The notes: a model not told the origin generated them from the letters alone. A stretch of 64,000 bases of DNA from Bog-950 sp046329515 (GCA_046329515.1 JAXLUM010000003.1:62001-126000); one strand, 5' to 3'; shown: positions 43,080-51,866, numbered from the stretch's first letter. Translations and numbers: made by a program.

Positions 43080-43841
43080 CTAAACATTCAGCTTTAACCC
43101 ATCGTAGGCAATATAAATATTGGCCGGCATTTTCTTCTCCATTTCCGCATGTAAACCAAACTGGTGGCTCATATGTGTAAAGTAAGCTATTTCGGGTTTT
43201 ACATCTTCCACAATATCCATAGCCTGTTGCAGCGATAGGTGGGAGTAATGCTCTGTTTCGCGCAGGGCGTTTAACACCAGCACTTTGGTTCCTCTTATTT
43301 TATCGCGCTCCGCTTTTGCAATGGTTTTTGCATCGGTTATATAGGTAAAGTTACCTATGCGGAAACCCTTAACCGGCATGGTAGCGTGCATTACTTCAAT
43401 GGGTGTAACCTGCAAAGGGCCCGCAGTAAACTTTTCATCGGTAATACGGTGAAAGTTCATTTTAGGCAAATAAGGGTAGTCCGTTTCAGTAAATGCATAA
43501 CTGTATTGTTCCTTAATGCCCATTTCGGTATGCAGGTCGGCAAAAAAATCAATAGGCCGCTTATTAATGAAGTTAAACGAGCGTATATCATCAATACCCC
43601 CGGTGTGGTCCTTATGGGGGTGGGTCATTAAAACGACATCAAGGTTGCGCACATCTTCGCGCAACATTTGCTGGCGAAAGTCAGGCCCGCAATCTACCAC
43701 GGCGGTAAAACTGCCCTGGCGAATTAATATAGAAGTTCGTAAACGTTTATCGCGGCTATCGGTGCTTTTGCAAACAGGGCACTGGCAAGCAATTAAAGGC
43801 ACGCCGCCTGAAGTTCCCGTTCCTAAAAAAACAATCTCCAT
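43080..43841 (-). CDS. MBL-fold phosphodiesterase, PhnP-like
   Basis: 253 residues. The metal site HxHxDH is HPHKDH at 74-79. An N-terminal GTGTSGGVPLIACQCPVC (Cys19, 21 and 24) is typical of the PhnP/phosphoribosyl-cyclic-phosphodiesterase group, and FTHMSH is near the C-terminus. PhnP opens cyclic ribose phosphate in phosphonate use, but no phosphonate genes are visible here, so the substrate in vivo may be another cyclic nucleotide or ester. Cytoplasmic. Confidence 0.85.
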   Translation of the reverse strand: MEIVFLGTGTSGGVPLIACQCPVCKSTDSRDKRLRTSILIRQGSFTAVVDCGPDFRQQMLREDVRNLDVVLMTHPHKDHTGGIDDIRSFNFINKRPIDFFADLHTEMGIKEQYSYAFTETDYPYLPKMNFHRITDEKFTAGPLQVTPIEVMHATMPVKGFRIGNFTYITDAKTIAKAERDKIRGTKVLVLNALRETEHYSHLSLQQAMDIVEDVKPEIAYFTHMSHQFGLHAEMEKKMPANIYIAYDGLKLNV

Positions 43842-43930
43842 AGCCCTTGTTTAAAGCAGTATGAAGATAGTATTATACCCTAAATGGGATTGGTGAAAAG
43901 CGCAATTGTTGGCAAGTGTAATCAATGCTG

Positions 43931-44209
43931 TTATTTAAACAGTTCGGCTTTTTGTGCCTGTATTTGCTGGTAAAGCTGGGTGCTTTCGCTGCTAAGGTTT
44001 TCCAGTTCAAGGTCGGTAATAGAAACAAGTATTTCAGTCATAGAGTTGATTTTGGCCTCTACTTCATGAAATTTATTGATAACCACTACCCTTCTTTTTT
44101 CCAAAATGCAGTAGCCGTTCTGGAAGTTCCCTTTTTCGAAACGAACGGTATAGCCGCCTTCTTTAAATATATCTTCAATCTTCTTTAGCGTGGTTGCGTT
44201 ATATTTCAT
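43931..44209 (-). CDS. small hypothetical protein
   Basis: 92 residues: MKYNATTLKKIEDIFKEGGYTVRFEKGNFQNGYCILEKRRVVVINKFHEVEAKINSM. It has the look of a compact alpha/beta fold with a C-terminal helix (ELENLSSESTQLYQQIQAQKAELF). I do not know its name, but short proteins with this N-terminal pattern are common in Bacteroidota. Soluble. It is 89 bases downstream of the MBL gene's start on the same strand and 120 bases from the divergent PorT-like gene. Confidence 0.7.
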   Translation of the reverse strand: MKYNATTLKKIEDIFKEGGYTVRFEKGNFQNGYCILEKRRVVVINKFHEVEAKINSMTEILVSITDLELENLSSESTQLYQQIQAQKAELFK

Positions 44210-44329
44210 TCTCTACCTTCTCTTATTTTAGCGCTGCGTTAAGAAGCAGGATTGTCAATTTTGCGTTAAAATTCCGCTTTACACCCCTTACTTAACTGAA
44301 ACGAAAATATTTGCTCTTAATTTCCAAGC

Positions 44330-45241
44330 ATGAAGAAGAAACTAACACTGTGGATTGTTTTATTGCCCTTTGTGGTTGTGGCTCAGCAAACTGAGTTTAA
44401 AAACGGTGCGCTTACCATAGATTTTGGTAAAAAGAAGAACCAGCAAACCGACAGCGTGCAGCAGCAGCAAGCACCGGTAACAGAAGAGGAAGAGGAACAA
44501 CCTGCACCTAAGCCCAAGAAGGTAAAAAATACAAACCCCGACGGGCAGGAAGAAGAGTTTAACCCCAAGCGCGATGGTTTATTCAGGGCGTTATTTAATG
44601 TGGGCCTTAATTTAAGCCAGGTTGATGGCGATGAGCAGGCCGGTTATACTAACCCCGGTGTGCAGGCGGGTGTAGGTGTAATGGTTAAGTTTCACAAAAA
44701 CCTTTCGGTAAGTACGCAGATAATGTACAGCATGAAAGGGGCCTACCGCAAACGCAATTTGAATGAAACACCGCAGCATACGTTTCATATAAGCTGGGAT
44801 TATGTGCAGGTGCCGTTGTTGTTTAACGTGCACGATAAGAAACTGATAATAGCCAGCGTGGGCCTCGGTTTTGGTTACCTGGTTAGAAATAAGATGATAT
44901 ACCGCCTTGAAAACCCGCCGGGCTCAGGCAACGTTATGGACACCAGTATTGTCGGTTTTCAGAACATAGAACCAAGGAAGTTTGATTTGTGCGGTATAGT
45001 AGGTTTCCAATTCCTTATTAAGCAGGTGTTTGGCATTGGGTTTAAGTTTGAGTATTCCTTCCTGAAGTTGCGCCCTGCTTTTGGCGTAAACACCAAGGTG
45101 CTGAATATGTATAACAATACCATTGCGCTAAACTTTACCTATATACTTAACCCTATTAAAAAGAAGAACCGCCCCGGCGGAGCGTTTATTGACGGACCTG
45201 CACCTCCTGACTGGAGCCGGGCGTATGCCTTGGGCCGTTAA
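44330..45241 (+). CDS. PorT-like outer-membrane barrel protein
   Basis: 303 residues with a signal peptide 1-18 and a ~60-residue acidic/glutamine-rich linker (QQTDSVQQQQAPVTEEEEEQ) before an eight-stranded barrel. Strands such as LFRALFNVGLNLSQVDGDEQAGYTN, GVGVMVKFHKNLSVSTQIMYS and GIGFKFEYSFLKLRP fit the PorT/OmpA-like group. PorT itself is needed for T9SS function in Porphyromonas; this relative could be of that type or an unrelated barrel. The stop overlaps the convergent T9SS gene by four bases. Confidence 0.7.
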   Translation: MKKKLTLWIVLLPFVVVAQQTEFKNGALTIDFGKKKNQQTDSVQQQQAPVTEEEEEQPAPKPKKVKNTNPDGQEEEFNPKRDGLFRALFNVGLNLSQVDGDEQAGYTNPGVQAGVGVMVKFHKNLSVSTQIMYSMKGAYRKRNLNETPQHTFHISWDYVQVPLLFNVHDKKLIIASVGLGFGYLVRNKMIYRLENPPGSGNVMDTSIVGFQNIEPRKFDLCGIVGFQFLIKQVFGIGFKFEYSFLKLRPAFGVNTKVLNMYNNTIALNFTYILNPIKKKNRPGGAFIDGPAPPDWSRAYALGR

Positions 45242-46080
45242 TGTTGCACCAACAACTTAAGTGTTGAAATTCGCCGGCCTTGTTGTAACAGGCTGCAGAA
45301 GTATATACCTCCACCAAGATTTTGTACGGGTAGTTGAAGGCTATTGCCTGTAACAGAGGTGTTGTAAATCAGGCGCCCGCTTATATCCCTAAGTTCTATT
45401 GCGCAGTTGGCGTAGTTTGAAATTTCACTGAATTCAATGCTTATGAATTTATCGGCAGGGTTGGGGTAAACCTTGCATCTTTTGTCTGTATCAAAATTAT
45501 TTATTCCGTTGAGTTCATTGTAATCGCAACCGGGGTAGTCCGGCGAATGAAACAGTAACTGCCCGTTTTCAAAAAAGCACAATACGTTATAGCGCGTATA
45601 CTCAAGCTGTGCCTGAGTGCCGTAGCAGTTATCAAACGGAAAGGAGTTTAAATTGCCAATGCCATCTACCCATACACCGCTATTTAAGGTCAGCCTTCTT
45701 CTCAGCCTACCCCAGTTAACCGTATCTACCGCTTGTACTACTGAAACTATTACTTCACCATAATAGCCGTTGTGCGTGTAGGTGCGAATGGTGTCGCCTG
45801 TTTTTGCGCCAAAGTCATAAATCAGACTATCCTGCCAGCTATAAATTTTAAGGCTATCCCTGCGCAGAAAGGAGATATAACCCGGAAAATACTGATACCA
45901 TTTGCCGTTTATGAAGGTATCTGCCAGCGCCGTGGTATGATTGGTGTGGGCAGGCACACCGTAATTATTGGTTACTACTATATTCCATTGCGCGCTGCTA
46001 TCAGCAAAACGGAAATCTGTTTGCGCATGGCAGTTTGCGCCAATAGTGATAGCAATAAATAAAAGCAGGAGGTGTTTCAT
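45238..46080 (-). CDS. T9SS-sorted secreted protein, family B3
   Basis: 280 residues: signal peptide (ends CHAQ), then the family core TDFRFADSSAQWNIVV, LIYDFGAKTGDTIR, DTVNWGRLRRRLTLNSGVWVDGIGN and NVLCFFENGQLLF, followed by a type A sorting domain ending RRISTLKLLVQH. It is third in a minus-strand trio with 4-base ATGA overlaps, so the genes are translationally coupled. Function unknown; the family also occurs at 28.5-30.2 kb. Confidence 0.8.
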   Translation of the reverse strand: MKHLLLLFIAITIGANCHAQTDFRFADSSAQWNIVVTNNYGVPAHTNHTTALADTFINGKWYQYFPGYISFLRRDSLKIYSWQDSLIYDFGAKTGDTIRTYTHNGYYGEVIVSVVQAVDTVNWGRLRRRLTLNSGVWVDGIGNLNSFPFDNCYGTQAQLEYTRYNVLCFFENGQLLFHSPDYPGCDYNELNGINNFDTDKRCKVYPNPADKFISIEFSEISNYANCAIELRDISGRLIYNTSVTGNSLQLPVQNLGGGIYFCSLLQQGRRISTLKLLVQH

Positions 46081-46925
46081 TCCAGTATTATTTTTCCTGA
46101 GGCTGCTTTTTGCCCCTTTGAAGTTATGGAATAGAAATACATGCCCCTTGCAAAGGTTGTAGTTGGAATTTTAAGTATAGACGTTTGAAAAGGAATGTCC
46201 AGCACGCATTGTCCGGTAGGTGTTGACATGCGGAACTGAACGTCCTCATCTTCCTGAAAATTGAATAATTGAAAGGAGGCAATATTATCGGCAGGATTAG
46301 GGTAGGCCTTTACATATCTATATTCTGCCACCGGCTCGTTTATCTTCAAATTAATATTAGAGGAATAACAGGTATCGTAACCGTTACGGTGGTACTGCAT
46401 TTGTCCATTCTCGAAAAAGCATAAAAGATTAATAGCGCTTATGGAATGTGCGGGTAGAGAACTAAGGTTGGTTAAAGGGTCAGCATTTACATTTCCTATA
46501 CCATCCACCCAAATCTGGCCGTTGCTTAGAAATAATCTTCGTCTGGGTTTGCCCCAGTTAACGGTGTCAACACTTAATACTTTGGAATGATACATACCTT
46601 TTACAAAGCCATCGCACCAAAAACTATGGACGGAATCTCCAACCTGCGCCCCAAAATCATAGATTAGGCTATCACCAATACTGTAAATTCTGTTCAAAGA
46701 ATCGCGGCGGTAAAACCAAAAACAACTTTGTACCGTTTGGTAATTATATCCATTAGTTAAGGTATCGTGCCCGGTTGTATATACTGAAGTCCATTCCACC
46801 CCTTGCCCCGGAACCTCATTCAGTACGTTCCACTGGGCGGTGCTATCAGCAAAGCGGAAATCTGTTTGCGCATGGCAGTTTACTCCAATAGTTATAGCAA
46901 TGAATAAAAGCAGGTAGTGTTTCAT
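46077..46925 (-). CDS. T9SS-sorted secreted protein, family B2
   Basis: 282 residues with signal peptide (CHAQ), core TDFRFADSTAQWNVLNEV, LIYDFGAQVGDSVH, DTVNWGKPRRRLFLSNGQIWVDGIGN, LLCFFENGQMQY, and a sorting domain ending KAASGKIILE that is nearly the same as in member B1. It overlaps both neighbours by four bases. The shared C-terminal part suggests gene conversion among the tandem copies. Function unknown. Confidence 0.8.
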   Translation of the reverse strand: MKHYLLLFIAITIGVNCHAQTDFRFADSTAQWNVLNEVPGQGVEWTSVYTTGHDTLTNGYNYQTVQSCFWFYRRDSLNRIYSIGDSLIYDFGAQVGDSVHSFWCDGFVKGMYHSKVLSVDTVNWGKPRRRLFLSNGQIWVDGIGNVNADPLTNLSSLPAHSISAINLLCFFENGQMQYHRNGYDTCYSSNINLKINEPVAEYRYVKAYPNPADNIASFQLFNFQEDEDVQFRMSTPTGQCVLDIPFQTSILKIPTTTFARGMYFYSITSKGQKAASGKIILE

Positions 46926-47803
46926 TCCAGTATTATTTTTCCTGAAGCCGCTTTTTGCCCCTTTGAAATTATGGAATAGAAATACATACCCCTTGCAAAG
47001 GTTGTAGTCGGAATTTTGAGTAGGGAGGTATGGAAAGGAGTGTTTAAAATACTTTGCCCTTCGGGCGTGCTGATTTGAAGTAAGGTCTGTTGGTCCTCAA
47101 AAAAATCGGGTAATTGAAAACTTACAACATCTTCAGCGGGGTTAGGATAAATGTCAACCCTTACTTCTTCTAAGTCCTGAACTGCTGTGTTACAGGAATT
47201 CGAATTTGCATCCTGGTAAACCAGTTGGCCGTTTTCGTGAAAACAAAGGAGATTGTATGCAATATCCGGTGCGCCCGGCTGCATAGTTAAACTGGAGTTA
47301 GCTATTGGGTCAGCATTTAATGCCCCCAACCCTTCTACCCAAATTTCAGATGTCCACCCCTGATAAGCAGGTTTAAAAATCAGTCGGCGCCTAAGTCCGT
47401 GCCAATTTACAGTATCTACAGAATCTACTATGGCAGTGGCGTTATGGTGATTATAACCAATTACAAGTCTTACAAAAGCTATAGTATCTCCTTTGTTTGC
47501 CCCAAAATCGTAAAGCAAACCTTCATCATTGGTATTATCAGGAAGTGGAGTATAAAATCGGTTTAAAGAATCTTTGCGAAGCAATATTCGGTCGCCGGGT
47601 ATTTGTCCTATAACTTGATACTGATTTCCGTTCCAAAATGTATCGCCAACCACCGTATAGTTTTTGGTAGAATAACTATGGGTATAATCTACATAGACTG
47701 AAACATTCCACTGCGCGGTACTATCAGCAAAGCGGAAATCCGTTTGCGCATGGCAGTAAAAACCTAAATAAATAAGCAGGGTAAAAAGTAATAAAGGCCT
47801 CAT
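46922..47803 (-). CDS. T9SS-sorted secreted protein, family B1
   Basis: 293 residues, first of the trio. Signal peptide ends CHAQ. Core: TDFRFADSTAQWNVSVYVD, LLYDFGANKGDTIAF, DTVNWHGLRRRLIFKPAYQ, IWVEGLGALNADP, LLCFHENGQLVY. The sorting domain ends KAASGKIILE. Upstream is TTACCTTTAGGGTAACC, almost the same as the sequence before family member A1 at 28.5 kb, so the promoter region is conserved. Function unknown. Confidence 0.8.
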   Translation of the reverse strand: MRPLLLFTLLIYLGFYCHAQTDFRFADSTAQWNVSVYVDYTHSYSTKNYTVVGDTFWNGNQYQVIGQIPGDRILLRKDSLNRFYTPLPDNTNDEGLLYDFGANKGDTIAFVRLVIGYNHHNATAIVDSVDTVNWHGLRRRLIFKPAYQGWTSEIWVEGLGALNADPIANSSLTMQPGAPDIAYNLLCFHENGQLVYQDANSNSCNTAVQDLEEVRVDIYPNPAEDVVSFQLPDFFEDQQTLLQISTPEGQSILNTPFHTSLLKIPTTTFARGMYFYSIISKGQKAASGKIILE

Positions 47804-47838
47804 GGGGCAGTGTTTTCGGTTACCCTAAAGGTAAGCAT

Positions 47839-48159
47839 TTATTCAAGGCCAAAACCATATTCCCGTTCTACCAAACACACCCTTACCTTAAACTGCGAAT
47901 ACCATTGCTTGCGCCCTTGGGTTTGCGCCATTTGGTGTTCGGTGTTGCGTTTCCAGTTTTGTATGGCCTCAAGGCTTTGCCAGTAACTTATGGTTATGCC
48001 CAGCCCATCGCGGGCGCTTTCAATACCGAGGTAGCCGGGCTGTTGGGCAGCCAGTTCCTCCATACGTTTAGCCATGTCGCCGTAGCCGTTATCTCCTTCG
48101 GTGCGGTAGTTGGTAAAAATTACGGCATAATAGGGGGGCTTAGGGGTTTGGGCTAGCAT
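47839..48159 (-). CDS. antibiotic biosynthesis monooxygenase (ABM)-domain protein
   Basis: 106 residues, ferredoxin-like alpha/beta fold. YYAVIFTNYR at the N-terminus, GYLGIESARDGLGITISYWQSLEAIQNWK in the middle and WYSQFKVRVCLVEREYGF at the end are characteristic of ABM-type small oxygenases or heme-binding relatives. Single-domain members often have unknown substrates; some degrade heme, some are only structural. Soluble. Confidence 0.8.
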   Translation of the reverse strand: MLAQTPKPPYYAVIFTNYRTEGDNGYGDMAKRMEELAAQQPGYLGIESARDGLGITISYWQSLEAIQNWKRNTEHQMAQTQGRKQWYSQFKVRVCLVEREYGFGLE

Positions 48160-48345
48160 GGCAGTTATTTGGGCTACATATATAAGAAGGCTGCCTAAAG
48201 CGGCAAAGCAGGCGTTAATAAGTTTTAGAGGTGGCGCTTAATTTCAGTTAAGCTGCTTATTTACAATTAGTTAGCGTAGTGCGTGGCTTATACTGCCGTG
48301 CCGGTTGATTTACAAAGCGGCATATTTTATGTATATTACTTTTAA

Positions 48346-48834
48346 GTGAAGCTAAACACACTGAGAGCCAACCCCCTTTATTTAGCCCTGTTAATGCTGT
48401 TTTTAAGCTTTAGCAGCGGCCGCCTATTTGCCCAAACCAGCCGCGAACAGAAGGTTAGCGCTTTATATGATTCCCTTTTGGTGTATGATATAGATTACCC
48501 CGAAACGGTGTTGGCGCAGGCCATGTTTGAAACGGGCTGGATGGAATGCAAGAAATGCACCTTTAAGTTCAATAACCTGTTTGGTTTTAGGGGTAATGGC
48601 AACTATATGCGCTTTGCCACCCTGTCGGACTGCCTTGCTTACCTTAAAAAGTGGCAGAACAAGTATTACCTGCCCTGGCACCAAAAACACCCCAAGGACA
48701 GCTATTACGACTTTTTGACCCATTTAAAGTATGCTGCGGACATGCCCACCTACCTTAAGAAGATAAAACAGGTAGAGCGCTGGATAGCCAAGAACGTTCC
48801 GGGCCTTAAAGAGCGGCAGCCGGCAGCCAACTAA
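48346..48834 (+). CDS. secreted glucosaminidase-domain protein
   Basis: 162 residues with GTG start at 48346 and a signal peptide (LRANPLYLALLMLFLSF...GRLFAQ). The catalytic Glu is in VLAQAMFETGW, followed by NNLFGFRGNG and CLAYLKKWQNKYY, as in the FlgJ/Atl-type beta-N-acetylglucosaminidase family that cleaves peptidoglycan or related glycans. It is short, with only the catalytic domain and a brief helical tail. It faces the periplasm or the exterior. The spacer behind it (48835-48936) contains a GGCAGG/CCTGCC hairpin that could end transcription. Confidence 0.85.
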   Translation: MKLNTLRANPLYLALLMLFLSFSSGRLFAQTSREQKVSALYDSLLVYDIDYPETVLAQAMFETGWMECKKCTFKFNNLFGFRGNGNYMRFATLSDCLAYLKKWQNKYYLPWHQKHPKDSYYDFLTHLKYAADMPTYLKKIKQVERWIAKNVPGLKERQPAAN

Positions 48835-48936
48835 TTGTTTTTCATGTTTTTAGGCCTATATTTAGCCGGCAGGTGCGGCTTGGGTCCTGCCTTCTGTGGT
48901 TTTTAAAGGATAGCACTGTCCATTTCCACAGATTTT

Positions 48937-48966
48937 TTTGAAAATTCGCCTATGTAGTTATATTTG
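48937..48966 (+). promoter_or_regulatory. promoter of tRNA-Trp/secE operon
   Basis: TTTG (48937-48940), an 18-base spacer starting AAAATT, then TATATTTG (48959-48966) and CGTCCC. It shares TTTTGAAAATT and the ATTTGCGTCCC end with the promoter of the tRNA-tuf operon at 33835-33864. Confidence 0.7.
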
Positions 48967-49043
48967 CGTCCCTTTTTACCGAAAGGGCTGATGAGGTTTT
49001 GGATTTAATGAAGCTAAATAGCCTTTGAACAGAAAGAGGAATT

Positions 49044-49114
49044 AGGGGCATAGTTCAGTGGTAGAATAGCGGTCTCCAAAACCGTTGACGTCAGTTCGAA
49101 TCTGGCTGCCCCTG
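49044..49114 (+). tRNA. tRNA-Trp (anticodon CCA)
   Basis: Acceptor AGGGGCA/TGCCCCT, anticodon stem GCGGT/ACCGT with loop CTCCAAA (anticodon CCA), T loop TTCGAAT, discriminator G. The 3' CCA is not encoded. It precedes secE as in other Bacteroidota. Confidence 0.95.
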
Positions 49115-49196
49115 CTGATAATAAAGGATCACGGTTAACAGTTCACACGTTAACAGAAAAGACCGTGAAAGCCTGTTGTGAACTGGACAAAGAACG

Positions 49197-49394
49197 ATGG
49201 AAAAGGTAAGATTATACTTCGTTGAAGCTTACGACGAGTTGATGCACAAGGTGACCTGGCCTACATGGCCGGAGTTGCAGAGCAGTGCAATTATAGTGTT
49301 GGTTACGGCCATCATCATATCGCTGCTGGTAGTTGCAATGGATATTACCTTTAAATACGGTACCGGCGCTTTATACAAATTGTTCATAGGTTAA
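49197..49394 (+). CDS. secE: preprotein translocase subunit SecE
   Basis: 65 residues, the short bacterial form with one membrane helix (SSAIIVLVTAIIISLLVVAMDITFKY) and the conserved amphipathic segment with VTWPTWPELQ before it. It stabilises SecY in the inner membrane. It starts 82 bases after tRNA-Trp and ends two bases before nusG. Confidence 0.93.
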   Translation: MEKVRLYFVEAYDELMHKVTWPTWPELQSSAIIVLVTAIIISLLVVAMDITFKYGTGALYKLFIG

Positions 49395-49396
49395 GC

Positions 49397-49939
49397 ATGG
49401 CGGCAATGGCAGAAGATAAAAAATGGCATGTAGTGCGCGTTATCAGCGGACAAGAACGCAAGATAAAGGAGCACGTACAGTTAGAAGTGAGCCGCAGCAA
49501 GTGGGATAAAATTGTTACCAACCTATTGGTTCCTACCGAAAAGGTATACACCATTAAGGCCGGTAAAAAAACCATAAAAGAAAAAACCCTGTTTCCCGGT
49601 TACATATACATGGAAACAGATGATAAGAAAATGACCCAGGAAATGTGGCAACACATACGCCAGGTGCATGGTGTGTTAGGTTTTTTAGGAACTCTATCGC
49701 ACGGTGAAGCAATGAAGATGTTAGGCAAGGCTGATGAAATGCTTGATGCCGGCGAAACCATGGCTGAACCATTCATTATAAATGAAGATGTGAAGATTAC
49801 TGATGGACCGTTCAACGATTTCATTGGTACTATTGAAGAAATAAACAACGAGAAGAAGAAGCTGAAAGTGATCGTTAAGATCTTTGGCCGTAAAACGCCG
49901 GTTGAAGTAAGCTTTATGCAGGTGGAGAAAATAAGCTAA
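49397..49939 (+). CDS. nusG: transcription termination/antitermination factor NusG
   Basis: 180 residues: NGN domain (WHVVRVISGQERKIKEHVQLEV, LFPGYIYMETD) and a KOW domain at the end (DVKITDGPFNDFIGTIEEINNEKKKLKVIVKIFGR). It couples RNA polymerase to Rho or to the ribosome. A second in-frame Met follows three codons later (MAAMAEDKK). It is co-transcribed with secE (two-base gap). Confidence 0.95.
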   Translation: MAAMAEDKKWHVVRVISGQERKIKEHVQLEVSRSKWDKIVTNLLVPTEKVYTIKAGKKTIKEKTLFPGYIYMETDDKKMTQEMWQHIRQVHGVLGFLGTLSHGEAMKMLGKADEMLDAGETMAEPFIINEDVKITDGPFNDFIGTIEEINNEKKKLKVIVKIFGRKTPVEVSFMQVEKIS

Positions 49940-49964
49940 GAATTCGCCGTTTGCGGTTCGCAGT

Positions 49965-50010
49965 TACAGTAGCTTCCAATTACTGTAGCCCAGCGGGTGA
50001 GACCGGAAAC
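49965..50010 (+). promoter_or_regulatory. leader hairpin before rplK (possible autoregulatory site)
   Basis: TACAGTA (49965-49971) and TACTGTA (49981-49987) pair around a nine-base loop, followed by GCCCAGCGGGTGAGACCGG. L1 represses the rplK-rplA unit at the rplK leader in many bacteria, and this hairpin is at the right place. The resemblance to a known L1 site is not close, so the role is a guess. Confidence 0.3.
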
Positions 50011-50058
50011 ATGAATTATATAAACCATATTAACTAACAAAGAATAATTAGATATACA

Positions 50059-50487
50059 ATGGCAAAGGAAATTGCAACCTTTATCAAATTGCAGGTAAAA
50101 GGCGGTCAGGCTAACCCTGCACCTCCAATTGGTCCGGCTTTAGGTTCTAAAGGTGTTAACATCATGGAATTCTGCAAGCGCTTTAATGCGCAAACGCAGG
50201 ACCGCATGGGCAAAGTATTACCTTGTGTAATTACTGTTTATACTGATAAGAGCTTTGATTTCATTATCAAAACTCCACCGGTACATGCTATGTTGATGGA
50301 ATATACCAAGAAACAAGTCGGTAGCGCTGAACCTAACCGTAAGAAAGTAGGTACAGTTAGCCTGGACATTATCCGCAAAATTGCTGAAGAGAAAATGCCT
50401 GACTTAAACTGCTTCACTATTGAATCAGCTATGAGCATGGTTGCCGGTTCAGCAAAAAGCGCCGGTTTTAACGTAGAAGGATACTAG
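50059..50487 (+). CDS. rplK: 50S ribosomal protein L11
   Basis: 142 residues: FIKLQVKGGQANPAPPIGPALGSKGVNIMEFCKRFN is the L11 N-terminus, with the proline-rich signature; the C-terminal rRNA-binding domain ends GSAKSAGFNVEGY. It forms the GTPase-associated stalk base with rRNA. Full length. Confidence 0.97.
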   Translation: MAKEIATFIKLQVKGGQANPAPPIGPALGSKGVNIMEFCKRFNAQTQDRMGKVLPCVITVYTDKSFDFIIKTPPVHAMLMEYTKKQVGSAEPNRKKVGTVSLDIIRKIAEEKMPDLNCFTIESAMSMVAGSAKSAGFNVEGY

Positions 50488-50497
50488 ATAATTCAGA

Positions 50498-50545
50498 ATT
50501 CAGAATGGAGAAGTTTGAAGTAATTCAACATTCTCCACTCTGAAT
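50498..50545. repeat. inverted repeat between rplK and rplA
   Basis: ATTCAGAATGGAGAA (50498-50512) pairs with TTCTCCACTCTGAAT (50531-50545) with a single mismatch. Similar GAATTC/AGAATG-rich spacer sequence occurs near 33090-33130, 33268-33330 and 9840-9890, so this may be a low-copy dispersed spacer element instead of a control site. Confidence 0.5.
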
Positions 50546-50611
50546 TCAAAACTTTTTTAATAACCGGGGAAGGGCTCTCATTGACCCGATTGACCCCAAA
50601 AAACAGTAACA

Positions 50612-51310
50612 ATGAAGTTAACTAAGAAAAGAAAAGCTGTTGCAGGTAAAGTAGATGCTAACAAGCTCTATGCACTGGCTGAAGCCTCTAAGCTTGTAAA
50701 AGAGGTTAACACTGCAAAGTTCAACGCATCAGTTGATTTGCACATTCAATTAGGCGTAGACCCGAAGAAAGCTGACCAGGCTGTGCGTGGTACAACTGCG
50801 TTGCCACACGGCACCGGTAAAACCAAGCGCGTATTGGTATTCTGTACTCCTGACAAGGAAGAAGAAGCTAAAAAAGCAGGTGCTGATTTCGTAGGTCTTG
50901 ACGAGTTTATCACCAAAATTGAAAAGGAAAACTGGATGGATTTTGATGTAGTAATTGCTACACCAAACGTAATGGCCAAGTTGGGTAAAATTGCCCGTAT
51001 ACTGGGACCACGTAACTTAATGCCAAACCCAAAATCAGGCACAGTAACCCCTGAAGTTGGCAAAGCAGTTGAGGAAGTGAAGAAAGGTAAAATTGCCTTT
51101 AAGGTTGATAAGTTCGGTATTGTTCATACTTCCATTGGCCGCGTTAATTTTTCGGCTGACCAAATAAATGAAAACGCAGTTGCGTTATTGCAAACCCTTT
51201 CACGTTTAAAACCATCAAGCGCTAAAGGTGTTTACTTCAACAGCATCAGCATGGCTTCTACTATGAGCCCGGGTATTAATATCGACTACAAAAGCGTAGC
51301 CGGTTTATAA
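50612..51310 (+). CDS. rplA: 50S ribosomal protein L1
   Basis: 232 residues: MKLTKKRKAVAGKVD start, VDLHIQLGVDPKKADQAVRGT, LGPRNLMPNPKSGTVTPEV and the C-terminal FNSISMASTMSPGINID, all conserved in L1. It lines the E site and represses its own operon in many bacteria (family knowledge). Confidence 0.97.
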   Translation: MKLTKKRKAVAGKVDANKLYALAEASKLVKEVNTAKFNASVDLHIQLGVDPKKADQAVRGTTALPHGTGKTKRVLVFCTPDKEEEAKKAGADFVGLDEFITKIEKENWMDFDVVIATPNVMAKLGKIARILGPRNLMPNPKSGTVTPEVGKAVEEVKKGKIAFKVDKFGIVHTSIGRVNFSADQINENAVALLQTLSRLKPSSAKGVYFNSISMASTMSPGINIDYKSVAGL

Positions 51311-51338
51311 TTTGAATCACCAGAAAAAACAGTGAACA

Positions 51339-51866
51339 ATGGATAAGAATCAAAAAAATATAGAAATAGCGGAACTGAAAGAGAAGTTCAGCAACACACA
51401 ATACTTTTACATCTGCAATCCTGAAACGTTATCAGTAGAGAAGACCAACAAATTCCGTCGCCTTTGCTTTAACTCAGGTATTGAATACCGTGTTACTAAA
51501 AACACGCTTATTCGCAAGGCGCTTGAGCAGATTGACAACGCAAAATACGAAGCGGTATACCCTTTATTGCACGGCCAAACCGGTGTAATGTTTTCAGCTG
51601 ATGGCGCATTACCTGCCAAACTGTTGAAAGAGTTCCGCGCTACTAATGATAAGCCAACCCTTAAGGGCGCTTACATTGACAGCGACGTATTTGTTGGCGA
51701 CAACCAGATTGACGTATTAGCTAAGCTGAAGAGCAAGAAAGAATTGCTTGGCGAAATCATCGGCTTATTGCAATCTCCTGCTACCCGCGTTATCAGTGCT
51801 TTACAGGGTTCTTCGGCACATAAAATTGCCGGCCTGGTTAAAGCCCTTGAAGAAAGAGGACAATAA
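51339..51866 (+). CDS. rplJ: 50S ribosomal protein L10
   Basis: 175 residues: KNIEIAELKEKFSNTQYFYICN at the start, RVTKNTLIRKALEQ (rRNA-binding), and the C-terminal helix SAHKIAGLVKALEERGQ that holds the L7/L12 dimers. The gene is complete. The normal next gene rplL is absent; a terminator follows 30 bases later. The rplA-rplJ gap is only 28 bases, so there is no long L10 leader. Confidence 0.96.
   Translation: MDKNQKNIEIAELKEKFSNTQYFYICNPETLSVEKTNKFRRLCFNSGIEYRVTKNTLIRKALEQIDNAKYEAVYPLLHGQTGVMFSADGALPAKLLKEFRATNDKPTLKGAYIDSDVFVGDNQIDVLAKLKSKKELLGEIIGLLQSPATRVISALQGSSAHKIAGLVKALEERGQ

Noticed and set aside
43080..43841. Evidence for a phosphonate-use operon around the PhnP-like gene
   Set aside because: No other phn gene is nearby; the neighbours are permeases and small unknown genes.
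44330..45241. Firm assignment of the barrel as the T9SS component PorT
   Set aside because: Only the barrel pattern fits, and the acidic linker and many PorT-like paralogues in the phylum make a specific role unsafe.
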